Both the position numbers and the translations under genes were made by a program. From positions 1,364,001-1,428,000 of the forward strand of contig NZ_CP087184.1 of assembly GCF_024749045.1 (NCBI RefSeq): a stretch of DNA of 64,000 nucleotides. The letters are read 5' to 3'. The notes below the pieces were generated by a model. It worked only from the letters and a program-made list of their open reading frames with translations, had not been told where the DNA came from and ran no database searches. Each line of letters starts with the position of its first letter. Position 1 is the stretch's first letter. This DNA is from Pseudomonas sp. B21-028. Its GTDB lineage: Bacteria; Pseudomonadota; Gammaproteobacteria; Pseudomonadales; Pseudomonadaceae. Below, one piece after another: positions 14,482 through 23,233 of this stretch.

Positions 14482-15977
14482 TGGCAGACACACAAAAGGT
14501 AGAGAAAAAAGCGGTGCTGCTGACCGGCATCGACGAGCTGTCTCCCAAGCTCGCCGGCCTTCGGGCGAAGGTCCAGAGCTTCAAGCAAAATCTCGATGCG
14601 ACCGGCCTCGGCAGCCTGGATATTTCCGGGCTGCTGCCGGACGGAGGTATCGCCAAACCGTTCATGGAAGGGCTCAAGTCGGCGGTGGCGTTCAAGGGTG
14701 AGGTCGTTGAGGTGAGCGCGGCGGCCGGCGCCGTCCAGACTCCGGCAGCGCCATTGGTGGCGGCACAGGGGCTCGATGGATTGAAGACATCCATCAGTAA
14801 TGTGTCGTTGCAGTTCGGCTCCGCGTTGGTGCCCGCGGTCAATGCGCTGACAATCGGTCTACAGCCAATGATCGGCGGTGTAGCCCAGGTGCTGCAGGAC
14901 AATCCGCAACTGGTGCAGGGCCTGGCGACGGGGGCCGTGGCGTTCAGCGCGATGCAGACCGCCGTCAGCGGTGCGAGCCAGGCGCTCGAAGTGGTCAGCC
15001 TGGCCTTGAAGATGAACCCCATTGGCCTGATCGCCATGGGCATCGCCTTGGCGGCAGGGATGATCATCGCCTACTGGGAACCGATCTCGGCGTTCTTCGC
15101 CGGGCTCTGGCAAAGGCTTGCGCCCATCGTTGTGCCGATGGCCGAGTTCTTCAAGACGCTGTTCGCCTTTACCCCGATGGGGCAGGTGATCAGCAACTGG
15201 GGGCCGATCAGCAGTTTCTTCGGCGCGTTGTGGAATGTGCTCGTGGCGGCGGCGACGCCTGTCATCGGTTTCATGCAGACGTTGTTCGCCTGGTCGCCCC
15301 TGGGCTTGATCGTCAGCAACTGGGGGCCCCTGACCGGGTTGTTCTCGGCCATCTGGGATCTGCTCAAGGCCTTGACCGTGCCGGTGATGGACGCGCTCCA
15401 AGGGCTTTTCAACTGGACGCCGTTGGGCCTGATCATGGCCAACTGGGGAACGATCGGGGAAGTCTTCGCCGGGATCTGGGAAGGCATCCGTAACCAGGTG
15501 TCGATCATGCTGGCAGTGTTCAGCGGCCTGTTCGACTGGTCGCCCATCGAAAGCCTCACGAAGCAGTGGGGGCCGGTGGGTGAGTGGTTCAGTCAGTGGT
15601 GGGACGAGCTGCAGGGCGTGATCGCGCCGATCAAGGCGTTCTTCAATGGCGGTTTTGGCGAGGTCATCACCACGTTCACCGGCAAGGTCCAAGGGTTGAC
15701 CGAAGCGCAACAGAAGACCAATGCTGAAGGCAAGGATGAACTGGCTCCGGGGTTGTTTGGTAGCGCCGGCGCGTTGCCGCAGAGCTCCAGTGCGCTGGTG
15801 CAACAAAGCGCCGCGAACAGCCGCACCCAGCTTGAAGGCGGCCTGACCGTACGCTTCGAAAACGCGCCGGCCGGTTTGCGCGCCGACCCACCGCAGACCA
15901 ATCAATCGGGCCTGGCGGTGAGTTCGCGCATCGGTTATCGCTCTTTGTCCGCAGGAGGTTCCAATGAGCTGGCGTGA
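14481..15977 (+). CDS. Tail tape measure protein of module 2 (Mu gp42-like) with 41-residue repeats
   Basis: This 498-residue tape measure is shorter than that of module 1. Its core holds four consecutive repeats of exactly 41 residues (bases 15072-15563) and a partial fifth to about 15644. Each begins (N/Y)WG/E-P-I/L, has Trp at position 13, a hydrophobic middle, and ends LF-x-W/F-S/T-P-x-G-x-I. Upstream (about 165-195) is a hydrophobic helix, MNPIGLIAMGIALAAGMIIA, a probable membrane segment. A GTG one codon earlier is an alternative start. The protein ends in a polar, Gly/Asn-rich tail overlapping gene N. Confidence 0.87.
   Translation: MADTQKVEKKAVLLTGIDELSPKLAGLRAKVQSFKQNLDATGLGSLDISGLLPDGGIAKPFMEGLKSAVAFKGEVVEVSAAAGAVQTPAAPLVAAQGLDGLKTSISNVSLQFGSALVPAVNALTIGLQPMIGGVAQVLQDNPQLVQGLATGAVAFSAMQTAVSGASQALEVVSLALKMNPIGLIAMGIALAAGMIIAYWEPISAFFAGLWQRLAPIVVPMAEFFKTLFAFTPMGQVISNWGPISSFFGALWNVLVAAATPVIGFMQTLFAWSPLGLIVSNWGPLTGLFSAIWDLLKALTVPVMDALQGLFNWTPLGLIMANWGTIGEVFAGIWEGIRNQVSIMLAVFSGLFDWSPIESLTKQWGPVGEWFSQWWDELQGVIAPIKAFFNGGFGEVITTFTGKVQGLTEAQQKTNAEGKDELAPGLFGSAGALPQSSSALVQQSAANSRTQLEGGLTVRFENAPAGLRADPPQTNQSGLAVSSRIGYRSLSAGGSNELA
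15072..15644 (+). repeat. Protein-level tandem repeat, 41 residues (123 bp) x 4.6, in the tape measure
   Basis: Units begin at 15072, 15195, 15318, 15441 and 15564 (partial). The repeat is conserved at the protein level (Trp at 2 and 13, WSPLG-like motif at about 33-37) but diverged in DNA, so it is old and under selection, not a recent slippage product. Confidence 0.88.
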
Positions 15978-17202
15978 TCGTTTGTTGCCGGCGTCGTTCC
16001 GTGGCGTCGGGTTCTGGGTCGACCAGGCGAAAACCCCGGTAGGGCACAAGGGCCAGCTGCATGAATACCCGCAGCGCGACCAGCCGTTTTTCGAAGGGCT
16101 GGGCCAGCAGGCGAGGATCCATGAACTGACCGCGTTTATCGTCGGCCCCGACTGCCTGGAGCAGCGCGACAAGCTGCTCAAGGCGCTGGAGCAGGGCCGC
16201 GGCGAGCTGGTGCACCCTTGGCTGGGACGGATGCAGGTCAAGGTCGGCGAGTGCGACATGACCCAGACCCGCCAGGACGGCGGACTGGTCACGTTTGCCC
16301 TGAAGTTCTACCCCGACCAGCCGCTGCAATTTCCTTCGGCGGCGATCAACAGCCAGAAACTGCTGCTGGTGTCGGCGGACAACTTCCTGGGTTCGGCGGT
16401 GCGGCGTTTCGAAGACGCGATGACCTTGATCAAGGCCGCGCGGATCGGCATCGCCGACCTGCGCAATAGTCTCAAGGAAGTCTACGGCGTCATCGAGCAG
16501 GAGCTGAAGCCGTTGATCGAGGTCTATGGGCAGCTCAGCGAGCTGGTCAAAGCGGTGAAGGAGCTGCCCAAAGAAGTGACGGCGGAATTCAAGGGATTGC
16601 TGGGGGATATCCGAGAGCTGAAGGACTTTGCCCGTGACGGCTATCGCGGCGTGATTGCCAGCGTGTCACAACAGGTCGAAGCCATCCGCCAGGCGGACGC
16701 GCCCAAACTCACCACCGGCAAGGACACCACGGCGGCGGCCCAGGCCGTGGCCGATCTGGTCCAGGACACGCTGTTGGTACAGGCCGCGCAATGGATTGCG
16801 GCGATGCCCGTGGCGGCGCCGGTGGTCAAGCTCGGCGCCACGCCTTCAGTGGCGCAGCAGGCCGTGCAGCCGATCCAACGCCGGGACGTACCGGTGGCCG
16901 ACGATGTGCTGGCTCTGCGCGATGCCCTCAACGAAGCGATCTGGCAGGCCTCTCTCAAGGCCGACCCGGATCACTACCAGGCGTTGAACAACCTGCGTCA
17001 GCAAATGGCCGCACACCTGACGGCGGTGGCGTCGTCGGGTGTCAGGTTGATCAACCTGTCGTTCAAGCAAAGCCTGCCGGCGCTGGTGGTGGCTTATCAG
17101 CAATTTGCCGATGCCACCCGGGTGACCGAAGTGATCCAGCGCAACGGCGTGGCCCACCCGGGTTTCCTGCCGCCCAACGACCTGAAAGTCTCGGGAGAGT
17201 AA
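15964..17202 (+). CDS. Mu gpN-like DNA circularisation/baseplate hub protein
   Basis: A 412-residue protein of the Mu N family, annotated elsewhere as DNA circularisation N-terminal domain but in Mu a tail/baseplate component. The start SWRDRLLPASFRGVGFWVD and the GHKGQLHEYPQRDQPFFEGLG segment (about 28-48) are diagnostic. The C-terminal two thirds are helix-rich with likely coiled coil (LKEVYGVIEQELKPLIEVYG). It starts inside the end of the tape measure and precedes gpP by three bases. Confidence 0.9.
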   Translation: MSWRDRLLPASFRGVGFWVDQAKTPVGHKGQLHEYPQRDQPFFEGLGQQARIHELTAFIVGPDCLEQRDKLLKALEQGRGELVHPWLGRMQVKVGECDMTQTRQDGGLVTFALKFYPDQPLQFPSAAINSQKLLLVSADNFLGSAVRRFEDAMTLIKAARIGIADLRNSLKEVYGVIEQELKPLIEVYGQLSELVKAVKELPKEVTAEFKGLLGDIRELKDFARDGYRGVIASVSQQVEAIRQADAPKLTTGKDTTAAAQAVADLVQDTLLVQAAQWIAAMPVAAPVVKLGATPSVAQQAVQPIQRRDVPVADDVLALRDALNEAIWQASLKADPDHYQALNNLRQQMAAHLTAVASSGVRLINLSFKQSLPALVVAYQQFADATRVTEVIQRNGVAHPGFLPPNDLKVSGE

Positions 17203-17205
17203 GCC

Positions 17206-18246
17206 ATGAGCGAGTTCGATAACGTCGTCACGCTCACCGTCGGCGGGCTGGACTACGGCGGCTGGAAAAGTGTGGAAATCAGTGCGGACCTGGAGCGTCA
17301 GTTCCGCACCTTCAAACTCGACGTCACCTGGCAATGGCCGGGGCAGACCCAGGCGGTGCCGATCCGTCCCGGTGATGAATGCCAGGTGCGCATCGGTGCC
17401 GACCTGGTGCTCAGCGGCTATGTGTTCAAGGCCCCGGTCAGCTATGACGGGCGCCAGATCACGCTGAGCATCGAGGGAGGTTCCAGGACCCAGGATTTGG
17501 TGGATTGCGCAGCGATCAATCATCCGAGCCAATGGCGTGGGCAGACGGTGCTGAGCATCGTCCAGGCACTGGCCTCGCAATATGGCGTGGGGGTGGTCAG
17601 TGAAATCCCGGAAACGGCGCGTTTGAGCGAACACAGCATCGTGCCGGGAGAAACCGTCTTTCAATCCATCGACCGTTTGCTGACGTTATTCCGGGTGTTT
17701 TCCACTGACGACGCCGAAGGCCGCGTGCTGCTGGCCAAACCTGGCAGCGCTGGACGGGCCAGTGATGTGTTGGAACTGGGCAAGAACATTCTTTCGGGCA
17801 ACGCGCCGATGGACTACAGCCAGGTGTTCTCCGAATACCGGGTCATCGGCCAGCACAAGGGAAATGACCAGCAGAGTGGGGCGGCGGTGAGCGAAGTGGC
17901 GGGCACCGCCACCGACTTGAGTTTCAAACGCAAGCGGGTGACGGTGATCAGCGAAAGCGCCCAGTTGACCTTCGAGCTGGCCCAGCAACGGGCCGACTGG
18001 GAAAGCGCCATCCGCACCGGTCGCGCCCTGACCACCACCTACCGCGTGCAGGGCTGGCGCCAGGCCAATGGCGACTTGTGGCGCCACAACAGTCTGGTGC
18101 GGGTGATCGACCCGGTGCTGGGGTTCGACGGCGACATGCTGATTTCCAAGGTGACCTATTCACTGTCTGCTCAAGGCTCGGTGACCACCTTGCAAGTCGC
18201 CCCGCCCCATACCTTCGACGCGAACCCGGTGCCACCCAAGTCCTGA
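17206..18246 (+). CDS. Mu gpP-like baseplate hub protein (gp44)
   Basis: A 346-residue hub protein equivalent to P2 gpD/T4 gp27. Diagnostic sequence: NVVTLTVGGLDYGGWKSVEISADLER at the start (bases 17218 onwards) and RADWESAIRTGRALTTTYRV (about 262-282). It lies between N and gp45 in Mu order. A REP cluster separates it from gp45. Confidence 0.9.
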   Translation: MSEFDNVVTLTVGGLDYGGWKSVEISADLERQFRTFKLDVTWQWPGQTQAVPIRPGDECQVRIGADLVLSGYVFKAPVSYDGRQITLSIEGGSRTQDLVDCAAINHPSQWRGQTVLSIVQALASQYGVGVVSEIPETARLSEHSIVPGETVFQSIDRLLTLFRVFSTDDAEGRVLLAKPGSAGRASDVLELGKNILSGNAPMDYSQVFSEYRVIGQHKGNDQQSGAAVSEVAGTATDLSFKRKRVTVISESAQLTFELAQQRADWESAIRTGRALTTTYRVQGWRQANGDLWRHNSLVRVIDPVLGFDGDMLISKVTYSLSAQGSVTTLQVAPPHTFDANPVPPKS

Positions 18247-18262
18247 GCCTGACACCGACCCC

Positions 18263-18430
18263 CTGTGGGAGCGGGCTTGCTCGCGAAGGCGGTGGGTCAG
18301 CGGACACAGGGGTGACTGATACGCCGCCTTCGCGAGCAAGCCCGCTCCCACACTGTTTCCGGGATGTCCACAAAATCCCCATCCACCACACATCCCCTGT
18401 GGGAGCGAGCCTGCTCGCGATGACGGCGGC
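18263..18430. repeat. REP cluster (three REPs) between gpP and gp45 genes
   Basis: A forward REP (18263), an inverted REP ending near 18352 and another forward REP at 18397. The first two carry the GGGCTTGC variant and form a hairpin; the third carries the GAGCCTGC variant. All lie inside the module 2 operon. Confidence 0.9.
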
Positions 18431-18493
18431 CCAGCACCGCCAACCTCGACTGACACCCAGCCCGCCCCCAACCCGATTTCCGAAGGAACCCCA

Positions 18494-19003
18494 ATGAGCC
18501 TACTGACCCGCCTCCTGGCGCGCGGCACTGTCGTGCTCGCCAATTCGGCTTCCAAGCTGCAATCGCTGCAGATGCGCCTCACCGCTGGCGAAGTGAACGA
18601 CGACATGGAGCACTTCGAACCCTACGGCTTCACCAGCAACCCACTGGCCGGCGCCGAGGGCATCGCCACTTTCCTGGGCGGCGACCGTTCCCACGCCGTG
18701 GTGCTGGTGGTCGCTGACCGCCGCTTTCGCCTCAAGGCCCTGGCCCCCGGCGAGGTGGCGATCTACACCGACGAGGGCGACAGGATCCATTTCAAGCGCA
18801 GCCGTGTCATCGACATCGACACCGCCACCCTGAACATCCGCGCCAGCAACGCGGTGAACATCGACAGCCCCGTCATCAACCACACCGGCAAGATCGTTTC
18901 CCAAGGCGACCAGATCGCCGGCGGCATCAGCCAGATCAAGCATGTGCATGTCGGCGTACAGACCGGCAGCGGCCAGACCGGCGCGCCGGCGGGAGGCCAA
19001 TGA
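18494..19003 (+). CDS. Baseplate assembly protein V (Mu gp45-like spike)
   Basis: A 169-residue spike protein of the gp45/V family. The N-terminus has RLLARGTVVLANSASKLQSLQ, followed by EHFEPYGFTSNPLAGAEGIA (about 37-57), a Mu gp45 hallmark. The central OB-fold residues and the late beta-helix strands (RASNAVNIDSPVINHTGKIV) form the membrane-piercing tip. The ending GQTGAPAGGQ is also typical. It overlaps gp46 by four bases. Confidence 0.92.
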   Translation: MSLLTRLLARGTVVLANSASKLQSLQMRLTAGEVNDDMEHFEPYGFTSNPLAGAEGIATFLGGDRSHAVVLVVADRRFRLKALAPGEVAIYTDEGDRIHFKRSRVIDIDTATLNIRASNAVNIDSPVINHTGKIVSQGDQIAGGISQIKHVHVGVQTGSGQTGAPAGGQ

Positions 19004-19401
19004 TGTTTATCAGCCAGAACCTGCATGCCGCGTTGACCCGCTCGGTGCTGATCAGCCTGTTTACCTGGCGACGCGCCGCTGACGACGACGCCGTCGATGA
19101 CGAGGAGCGTTTCGGCTGGTGGGGCGACACCTTTCCTACAGTCGCCGATGACCGCATCGGCTCGCGGCTGTGGTTGCTGCGCCGGGTCAAGCTGACCCGC
19201 CAGACCCAGCTCGACGCCGAGTTCTATGCCCGCGAAGCCCTGCAATGGCTGATCGATGATGGTCATTGCAGCGTCATCGACATCATCAGTGAACGCCTCG
19301 ATGCCCAGCGCCTGAACCTGCGCACGGTCCTGACCCTGGCTGACGGCCAGCGCCTGGACATCAATCCCGATAACAGTTGGCAGGTGACCTATGCCGTTTG
19401 A
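19000..19401 (+). CDS. Baseplate wedge protein gp46 (Mu gp46-like)
   Basis: A 133-residue GP46-family protein, the Mu counterpart of W/gp25. The segment RFGWWGDTFPTVADDRIGSRLWLLRR (bases about 19110-19190) is the classical GP46 signature. The first ATG (19000) overlaps the V stop; a second ATG at 19003 lies better spaced from the GGGAGG site, so the true start may be one codon later. It overlaps gp47 by eleven bases. Confidence 0.9.
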   Translation: MMFISQNLHAALTRSVLISLFTWRRAADDDAVDDEERFGWWGDTFPTVADDRIGSRLWLLRRVKLTRQTQLDAEFYAREALQWLIDDGHCSVIDIISERLDAQRLNLRTVLTLADGQRLDINPDNSWQVTYAV

Positions 19402-20431
19402 AACCCCTTCGCTGCCGGTGCTGATCAAACGCACCCAAAGCGACCTGGCCAGCGACTCGCTGCGCCAGTCCGATGCCCAAGTGTTGGCCCGTACCCTCGG
19501 TGGCGCAGCCTATGGCCTGTACGGTTACCTGGACTGGATCGCCGAGCAGATCCTGCCGGACAAGGCCGACGAGTCCACCCTGGAGCGCATCGCCGCCCTG
19601 CGGCTGAACCAGGCGCGCAAAGCCGCTCAGGCGGCCAGCGGCAGCGTCAGTTTCACCGCGACCGCCGGTGCGGTGCTGGATGTCGACACGCTGCTGCAAT
19701 CCGCCGACGGCCGCGCCTACAAAGTGACCAGCGCCCGCACCACCGGCAATGGCCTCAACACCACCACCATCGCCGCGCTGGAGGCCGGCAGCCTGGGCAA
19801 TGCCGATGCCGGCCTGGTGCTGACGCCGGTGCAACCCGTCCTCGGCATCTCCAGCAGCTTCACCGTGCTGGCGCCGGGGCTGACCGGCGGCGTCGCCCGG
19901 GAAAGCCTCGAATCCCTGCGGGCCAGGGTGATCCGCTCCTACCGCATCATCCCCCATGGCGGCTCGGCCCAGGATTATGAAACCTGGGCCCTGGAATGCC
20001 CCGGCATCACCCGCGCCTGGTGCCGCGGCAGCTATCTGGGACCCGGCACCGTCGGCCTGTTCATCATGCGTGACGACGATCCGCAGCCGATTCCCAATGC
20101 CGAGCAACTGGAGGAGGTCCGGGCCTACATCGAGCCCCTGCGCCCGGTCACCGCCGAGGTGCACGTGCTGGCGCCGGTGCAGGTTCCGGTGACCTACAGG
20201 TTGCGCATCACTCCCGACACCAGCGCCGTGCGCGCTGCCGTCGAAGCCCAACTGCGCGACCTGCACAACCGCGAAGCCGGCCTCGGCGAAACCCTGCTGT
20301 TGACTCACATCGCCGAAGCCATCAGCAGCGCCACCGGCGAGACCGATCACACGCTCATCGCACCTGTTGCCGATGTGATTGCGGCGAGCAATCAGCTGCT
20401 GACTTTCGGAGGCTGCGTATGGCTGGAATAA
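19391..20431 (+). CDS. Baseplate J-like protein gp47 (Mu gp47-like)
   Basis: A 346-residue baseplate J family protein. Motifs: DAQVLARTLGGAAYGLYGYLDWIAEQ (about 27-53), LTGGVAREESLES-like GLTGGVARESLESLRARV and PHGGSAQDYETWALE (about 192-207), all conserved in Mu gp47. Its J-family role is to form the outer baseplate wedge. It begins inside gp46 and ends inside gp48. Confidence 0.92.
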   Translation: MPFETPSLPVLIKRTQSDLASDSLRQSDAQVLARTLGGAAYGLYGYLDWIAEQILPDKADESTLERIAALRLNQARKAAQAASGSVSFTATAGAVLDVDTLLQSADGRAYKVTSARTTGNGLNTTTIAALEAGSLGNADAGLVLTPVQPVLGISSSFTVLAPGLTGGVARESLESLRARVIRSYRIIPHGGSAQDYETWALECPGITRAWCRGSYLGPGTVGLFIMRDDDPQPIPNAEQLEEVRAYIEPLRPVTAEVHVLAPVQVPVTYRLRITPDTSAVRAAVEAQLRDLHNREAGLGETLLLTHIAEAISSATGETDHTLIAPVADVIAASNQLLTFGGCVWLE

Positions 20432-21018
20432 GAACAGCCGGGGAATACCTGGCCCAACTGCGCAGCCTGTTGCCCAGCGGTCCCGCATGGGACCGGGAGC
20501 GGGTGCCTGAACTGGAGCAAGTGCTGGGAGATATCGCCGAAGAACTGGCGCGTCTTGATGCCCGTGCCGCTGACCTGCTGCATGAAATGGATCCGGCGGG
20601 GGTGAGCGAACTGGTGCCGGATTGGGAGCGGGTGATGAACCTGCCGGATCCGTGTCTGGGAGCCACGCCGCTGTATGACGACCGGAGGTTGGCGGTGCGT
20701 CGGCGGTTGTTGGCGGTGGGCAACCAGGCCATCGCTTATTACGTGGAAATCGCCAGGAGTCAGGGTTATCCCAACGCCACCGTTACCGAGCTCAAGGCGC
20801 CTCGCATGGGCCGCGCACGTTTCGGAGAGGCGCATTTCGGTACATGGCAAGCGCAGTTCATGTGGATTCTCAACACCGGGGGGCGCCTGTCTCTCGGTCG
20901 TCGTTTTGGCGCCAGCTACTGGGGAGAGCGCTTTGGCGTTAACCCAGGGTCGGCGTTGGAGTGCCTGATTCATCGCAATGCACCGGCGCATACGCAGGTG
21001 CATATCAATTATGACTAA
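20419..21018 (+). CDS. Baseplate/tail protein gp48 (Mu gp48-like, DUF2313)
   Basis: A 199-residue YmfQ/DUF2313 family protein linking wedge to fibre, functionally comparable to P2 gpI. Typical sequence is EYLAQLRSLLPSGPAWDRE near the start and LPDPCLGATPLYDDRRLAVRRRLLA (about 74-99). The ATG lies 13 bases inside gp47. The fibre gene follows after eleven bases. Confidence 0.9.
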   Translation: MAGIRTAGEYLAQLRSLLPSGPAWDRERVPELEQVLGDIAEELARLDARAADLLHEMDPAGVSELVPDWERVMNLPDPCLGATPLYDDRRLAVRRRLLAVGNQAIAYYVEIARSQGYPNATVTELKAPRMGRARFGEAHFGTWQAQFMWILNTGGRLSLGRRFGASYWGERFGVNPGSALECLIHRNAPAHTQVHINYD

Positions 21019-21029
21019 GGAGTAGATGG

Positions 21030-22268
21030 ATGGATTATCCAAAAAGCGTTCCCAGTGCCGGACTGGTGAATGGGAAGTTTGTAGATGAAAACCCGGTAAC
21101 GGGGACGCCGGGATCTTTGATTCCGGCTCAGTGGGGGAATGCTGTTACAGAAGAGGTGTTGAATGTCATTACTTCCGGTGGACAGACGCCGAGCGAAAGT
21201 AACAACGCTCAGCTTCTTGCAGCAATCAACACGAAAATCACCAATGCGATTCCCGCGTCGCCGCCTGATGCTTCAGTCACGCAGAAGGGGCTTGTTGAGT
21301 TGGCTACGAACGCAGAAACTCAGTCCGGAACGGATGCCTTGCGTGCGGTCACACCAGCAGCACTCGCGTCTCGTACGGCCACGGAGTCCCGTTCCGGCAT
21401 GGCGGCAATTGGTACTCAGTTGGTGGTCAATGGAGGCGTTGATGATACAACAATAGTCAGTCCCAAAAAGCTGGCGCAGCGATTGTCTGTATTTTTGCCG
21501 ATTGGATATTTCTCCGGTTTGCGCATGTGGAATAGCCCTGGCGCTCCAGCAACCGTTATCAATGTAAATCCAGGTGCCGCAAAGTCTTCTGATGACCTTT
21601 TCGATATTGTTCTTTCTACCAACCTGGCTGCCGGTCTTCTCGCTTCCGGAGCCTGGGCAGCGGGTTCCGGCAACCAGAAGCTCGACATAGGCATTCGCGC
21701 TGCGAGCAGCTGGTATCACTTGTTTCTGATTCGAAAAGTCGCTGACGGAGTAGCCGAGCTACTGTTTTCGCTGAGTGCTACCACTCCGACCCTGCCTGCC
21801 GGGTACACCGGATCGCGGCGTATCGGCTCCGTCAAGACGGACAGCACGGGGAATATCATTCCCTTCATAAACGTTGGGCGTCAGTTTTATTTCTCAACAC
21901 CGATTAAGGACGTTGTCGGTTCTACCTCAGCAGCATCCGGCGGTAGTTCGGGATCTGCCACGTTGGCGCTGTCTGTTCCTCCAGGCGTTAGAGTCAAGGT
22001 AATGACTCATGTCGCTATGAGCGGTATCGGCGGATTCACTTACATGAGACCGACAGATTCCAGCGCTGTGGCAATGGCATTTGTTACCGGGGCAATCCCG
22101 GGGTGGCAGGTGGGCATTGGTGGTAATACATCAGATGTTGACTACTTGGCGTTCCCGTTTGAGTGTCTGACGGACATTAGCGCGTCAGTGATTTTGCAGT
22201 GGACTATGGCGTCGAGCGGTGGCACGGCTTACTACGCAGTATCTACTTTGGGCTATACAGAACTTTAA
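21030..22268 (+). CDS. Tail fibre protein of module 2 (receptor binding)
   Basis: A 412-residue fibre. The N-terminal 75 residues (PKSVPSAGLVNGKFVDENPVTGTPGSLIPAQ, then NAVTEEVLNVITSGGQTPSE) are the baseplate-attachment segment of many Pseudomonas tail fibres. Around residues 80-130 comes an ASVTQKGLVELATNAETQSG-type fibre motif. The rest is beta-rich and not recognised. The gene is clearly richer in A and T than the baseplate genes before it, which fits recent replacement. It is unlike the fibre of module 1, so the two tails probably bind different receptors. Confidence 0.85.
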   Translation: MDYPKSVPSAGLVNGKFVDENPVTGTPGSLIPAQWGNAVTEEVLNVITSGGQTPSESNNAQLLAAINTKITNAIPASPPDASVTQKGLVELATNAETQSGTDALRAVTPAALASRTATESRSGMAAIGTQLVVNGGVDDTTIVSPKKLAQRLSVFLPIGYFSGLRMWNSPGAPATVINVNPGAAKSSDDLFDIVLSTNLAAGLLASGAWAAGSGNQKLDIGIRAASSWYHLFLIRKVADGVAELLFSLSATTPTLPAGYTGSRRIGSVKTDSTGNIIPFINVGRQFYFSTPIKDVVGSTSAASGGSSGSATLALSVPPGVRVKVMTHVAMSGIGGFTYMRPTDSSAVAMAFVTGAIPGWQVGIGGNTSDVDYLAFPFECLTDISASVILQWTMASSGGTAYYAVSTLGYTEL

Positions 22269-22279
22269 GAGAGATAAAA

Positions 22280-22720
22280 ATGCCTTACGTTCAAAGAAAT
22301 GATGCCGGTGAGATTACATGTCGCTTTGCTAATGCTCAGCCTGGCTACGCTGAAGAATGGGTTGACGAGAATGATATACCGGTCCTCTTGGCTGATTTGA
22401 CCGCGCTGATCGCCAGCACCCGCTTTGATCATGAAGTTGCAGGCACCGTCGTTAACGGATTGAGTGTTTCTACGGACCGGACAACGCAGAACAAGTTGAC
22501 TAGTGCGGCGTTACAAGCCAACCGCAATGCAGACTATACAGTCGATTGGAAGTTGTCCGATGGTTCATTCGTAGCGTTGACGTCTAGCGCAATTCTTGCT
22601 TTGTCGGATGGCGTCTGTAACTACGTGCAGGCGTGTTACAGCCGGGAAGCTGTGCTTCTAGCTGCATTGAGTAATGGCTCATTTACTGAGGCGATGTTAA
22701 GAGAGGGTTGGCCTATGTGA
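22280..22720 (+). CDS. DUF4376 protein, probable fibre assembly chaperone of module 2
   Basis: A 146-residue protein. Its N-terminus MPYVQRNDAGEITCRFANAQ and C-terminal DUF4376-like region (TKNKLTSAAL-type segment QNKLTSAALQANRNADYTV) occur in tail fibre assembly proteins. It lies directly behind the fibre gene and shares its AT-rich composition. The frame runs upstream to 22199 inside the fibre gene; the ATG at 22280 follows AGAGAG and is preferred. Confidence 0.75.
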   Translation: MPYVQRNDAGEITCRFANAQPGYAEEWVDENDIPVLLADLTALIASTRFDHEVAGTVVNGLSVSTDRTTQNKLTSAALQANRNADYTVDWKLSDGSFVALTSSAILALSDGVCNYVQACYSREAVLLAALSNGSFTEAMLREGWPM

Positions 22721-22767
22721 TCGTTTTTTGTACGAAGCAAATAGGCGACACCCAGCAGTACACAGAC

Positions 22768-22791
22768 AACCCGACCCGGTCGGGTTCTTTT
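22768..22791 (+). terminator. Terminator before the lysis genes
   Basis: A perfect 8-bp stem AACCCGAC/GTCGGGTT with loop CCG, then CTTTTA. It separates fibre chaperone from the endolysin, whose ATG lies 17 bases further. Confidence 0.7.
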
Positions 22792-22807
22792 ATGCCTGGA
22801 GAAAACA

Positions 22808-23233
22808 ATGACGGCTTTTGACACGGATCGCGAAGTTCTCGCACTTACGCTTTGGGGCGAAGCTCGCGGTGAGGGCGTCGCCGGTCAGATCGCGGTGGCC
22901 TGGAGCATCCGCAATCGTGTGGAAGATGGCAAGGCCAAGTCATGGTGGGGAGAGGGGTATGTTGGTGTTTGCCTGAAGCCATACCAATTCAGTTGTTGGA
23001 ACAAGAATGATCCTAACTATCCGTTTGTGAGCGGTGCAAAGCCGATTCCGCCCGAACAATTCGCCCAGGCCTTGCGGGTGGCGGATCGGGTGATCTCAAG
23101 CACCGGTCCTGATATCACCCGTGGAGCCACCCACTACTACGCAATCACGATGTTGAAGCCGCCCGCCTGGGCCGCAAAGGCCATGCAGACTCTGCGCCTG
23201 GGCAATCATCTGTTCTTCAAGGACGTTCCATGA
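22808..23233 (+). CDS. SleB-like cell wall hydrolase, probable endolysin
   Basis: A 141-residue hydrolase of the SleB/Hydrolase_2 family, which cleaves peptidoglycan glycan strands. The signature TLWGEARGEGVAGQIAVAWSI is at residues 14-34 with the presumed catalytic Glu18; a second conserved patch is KPYQFSCWN (about 58-66). There is no signal peptide, so a holin is needed for export; none is visible in the window. It overlaps Rz by four bases (ATGA), forming a lysis cassette that releases the tail particles. Confidence 0.88.
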   Translation: MTAFDTDREVLALTLWGEARGEGVAGQIAVAWSIRNRVEDGKAKSWWGEGYVGVCLKPYQFSCWNKNDPNYPFVSGAKPIPPEQFAQALRVADRVISSTGPDITRGATHYYAITMLKPPAWAAKAMQTLRLGNHLFFKDVP

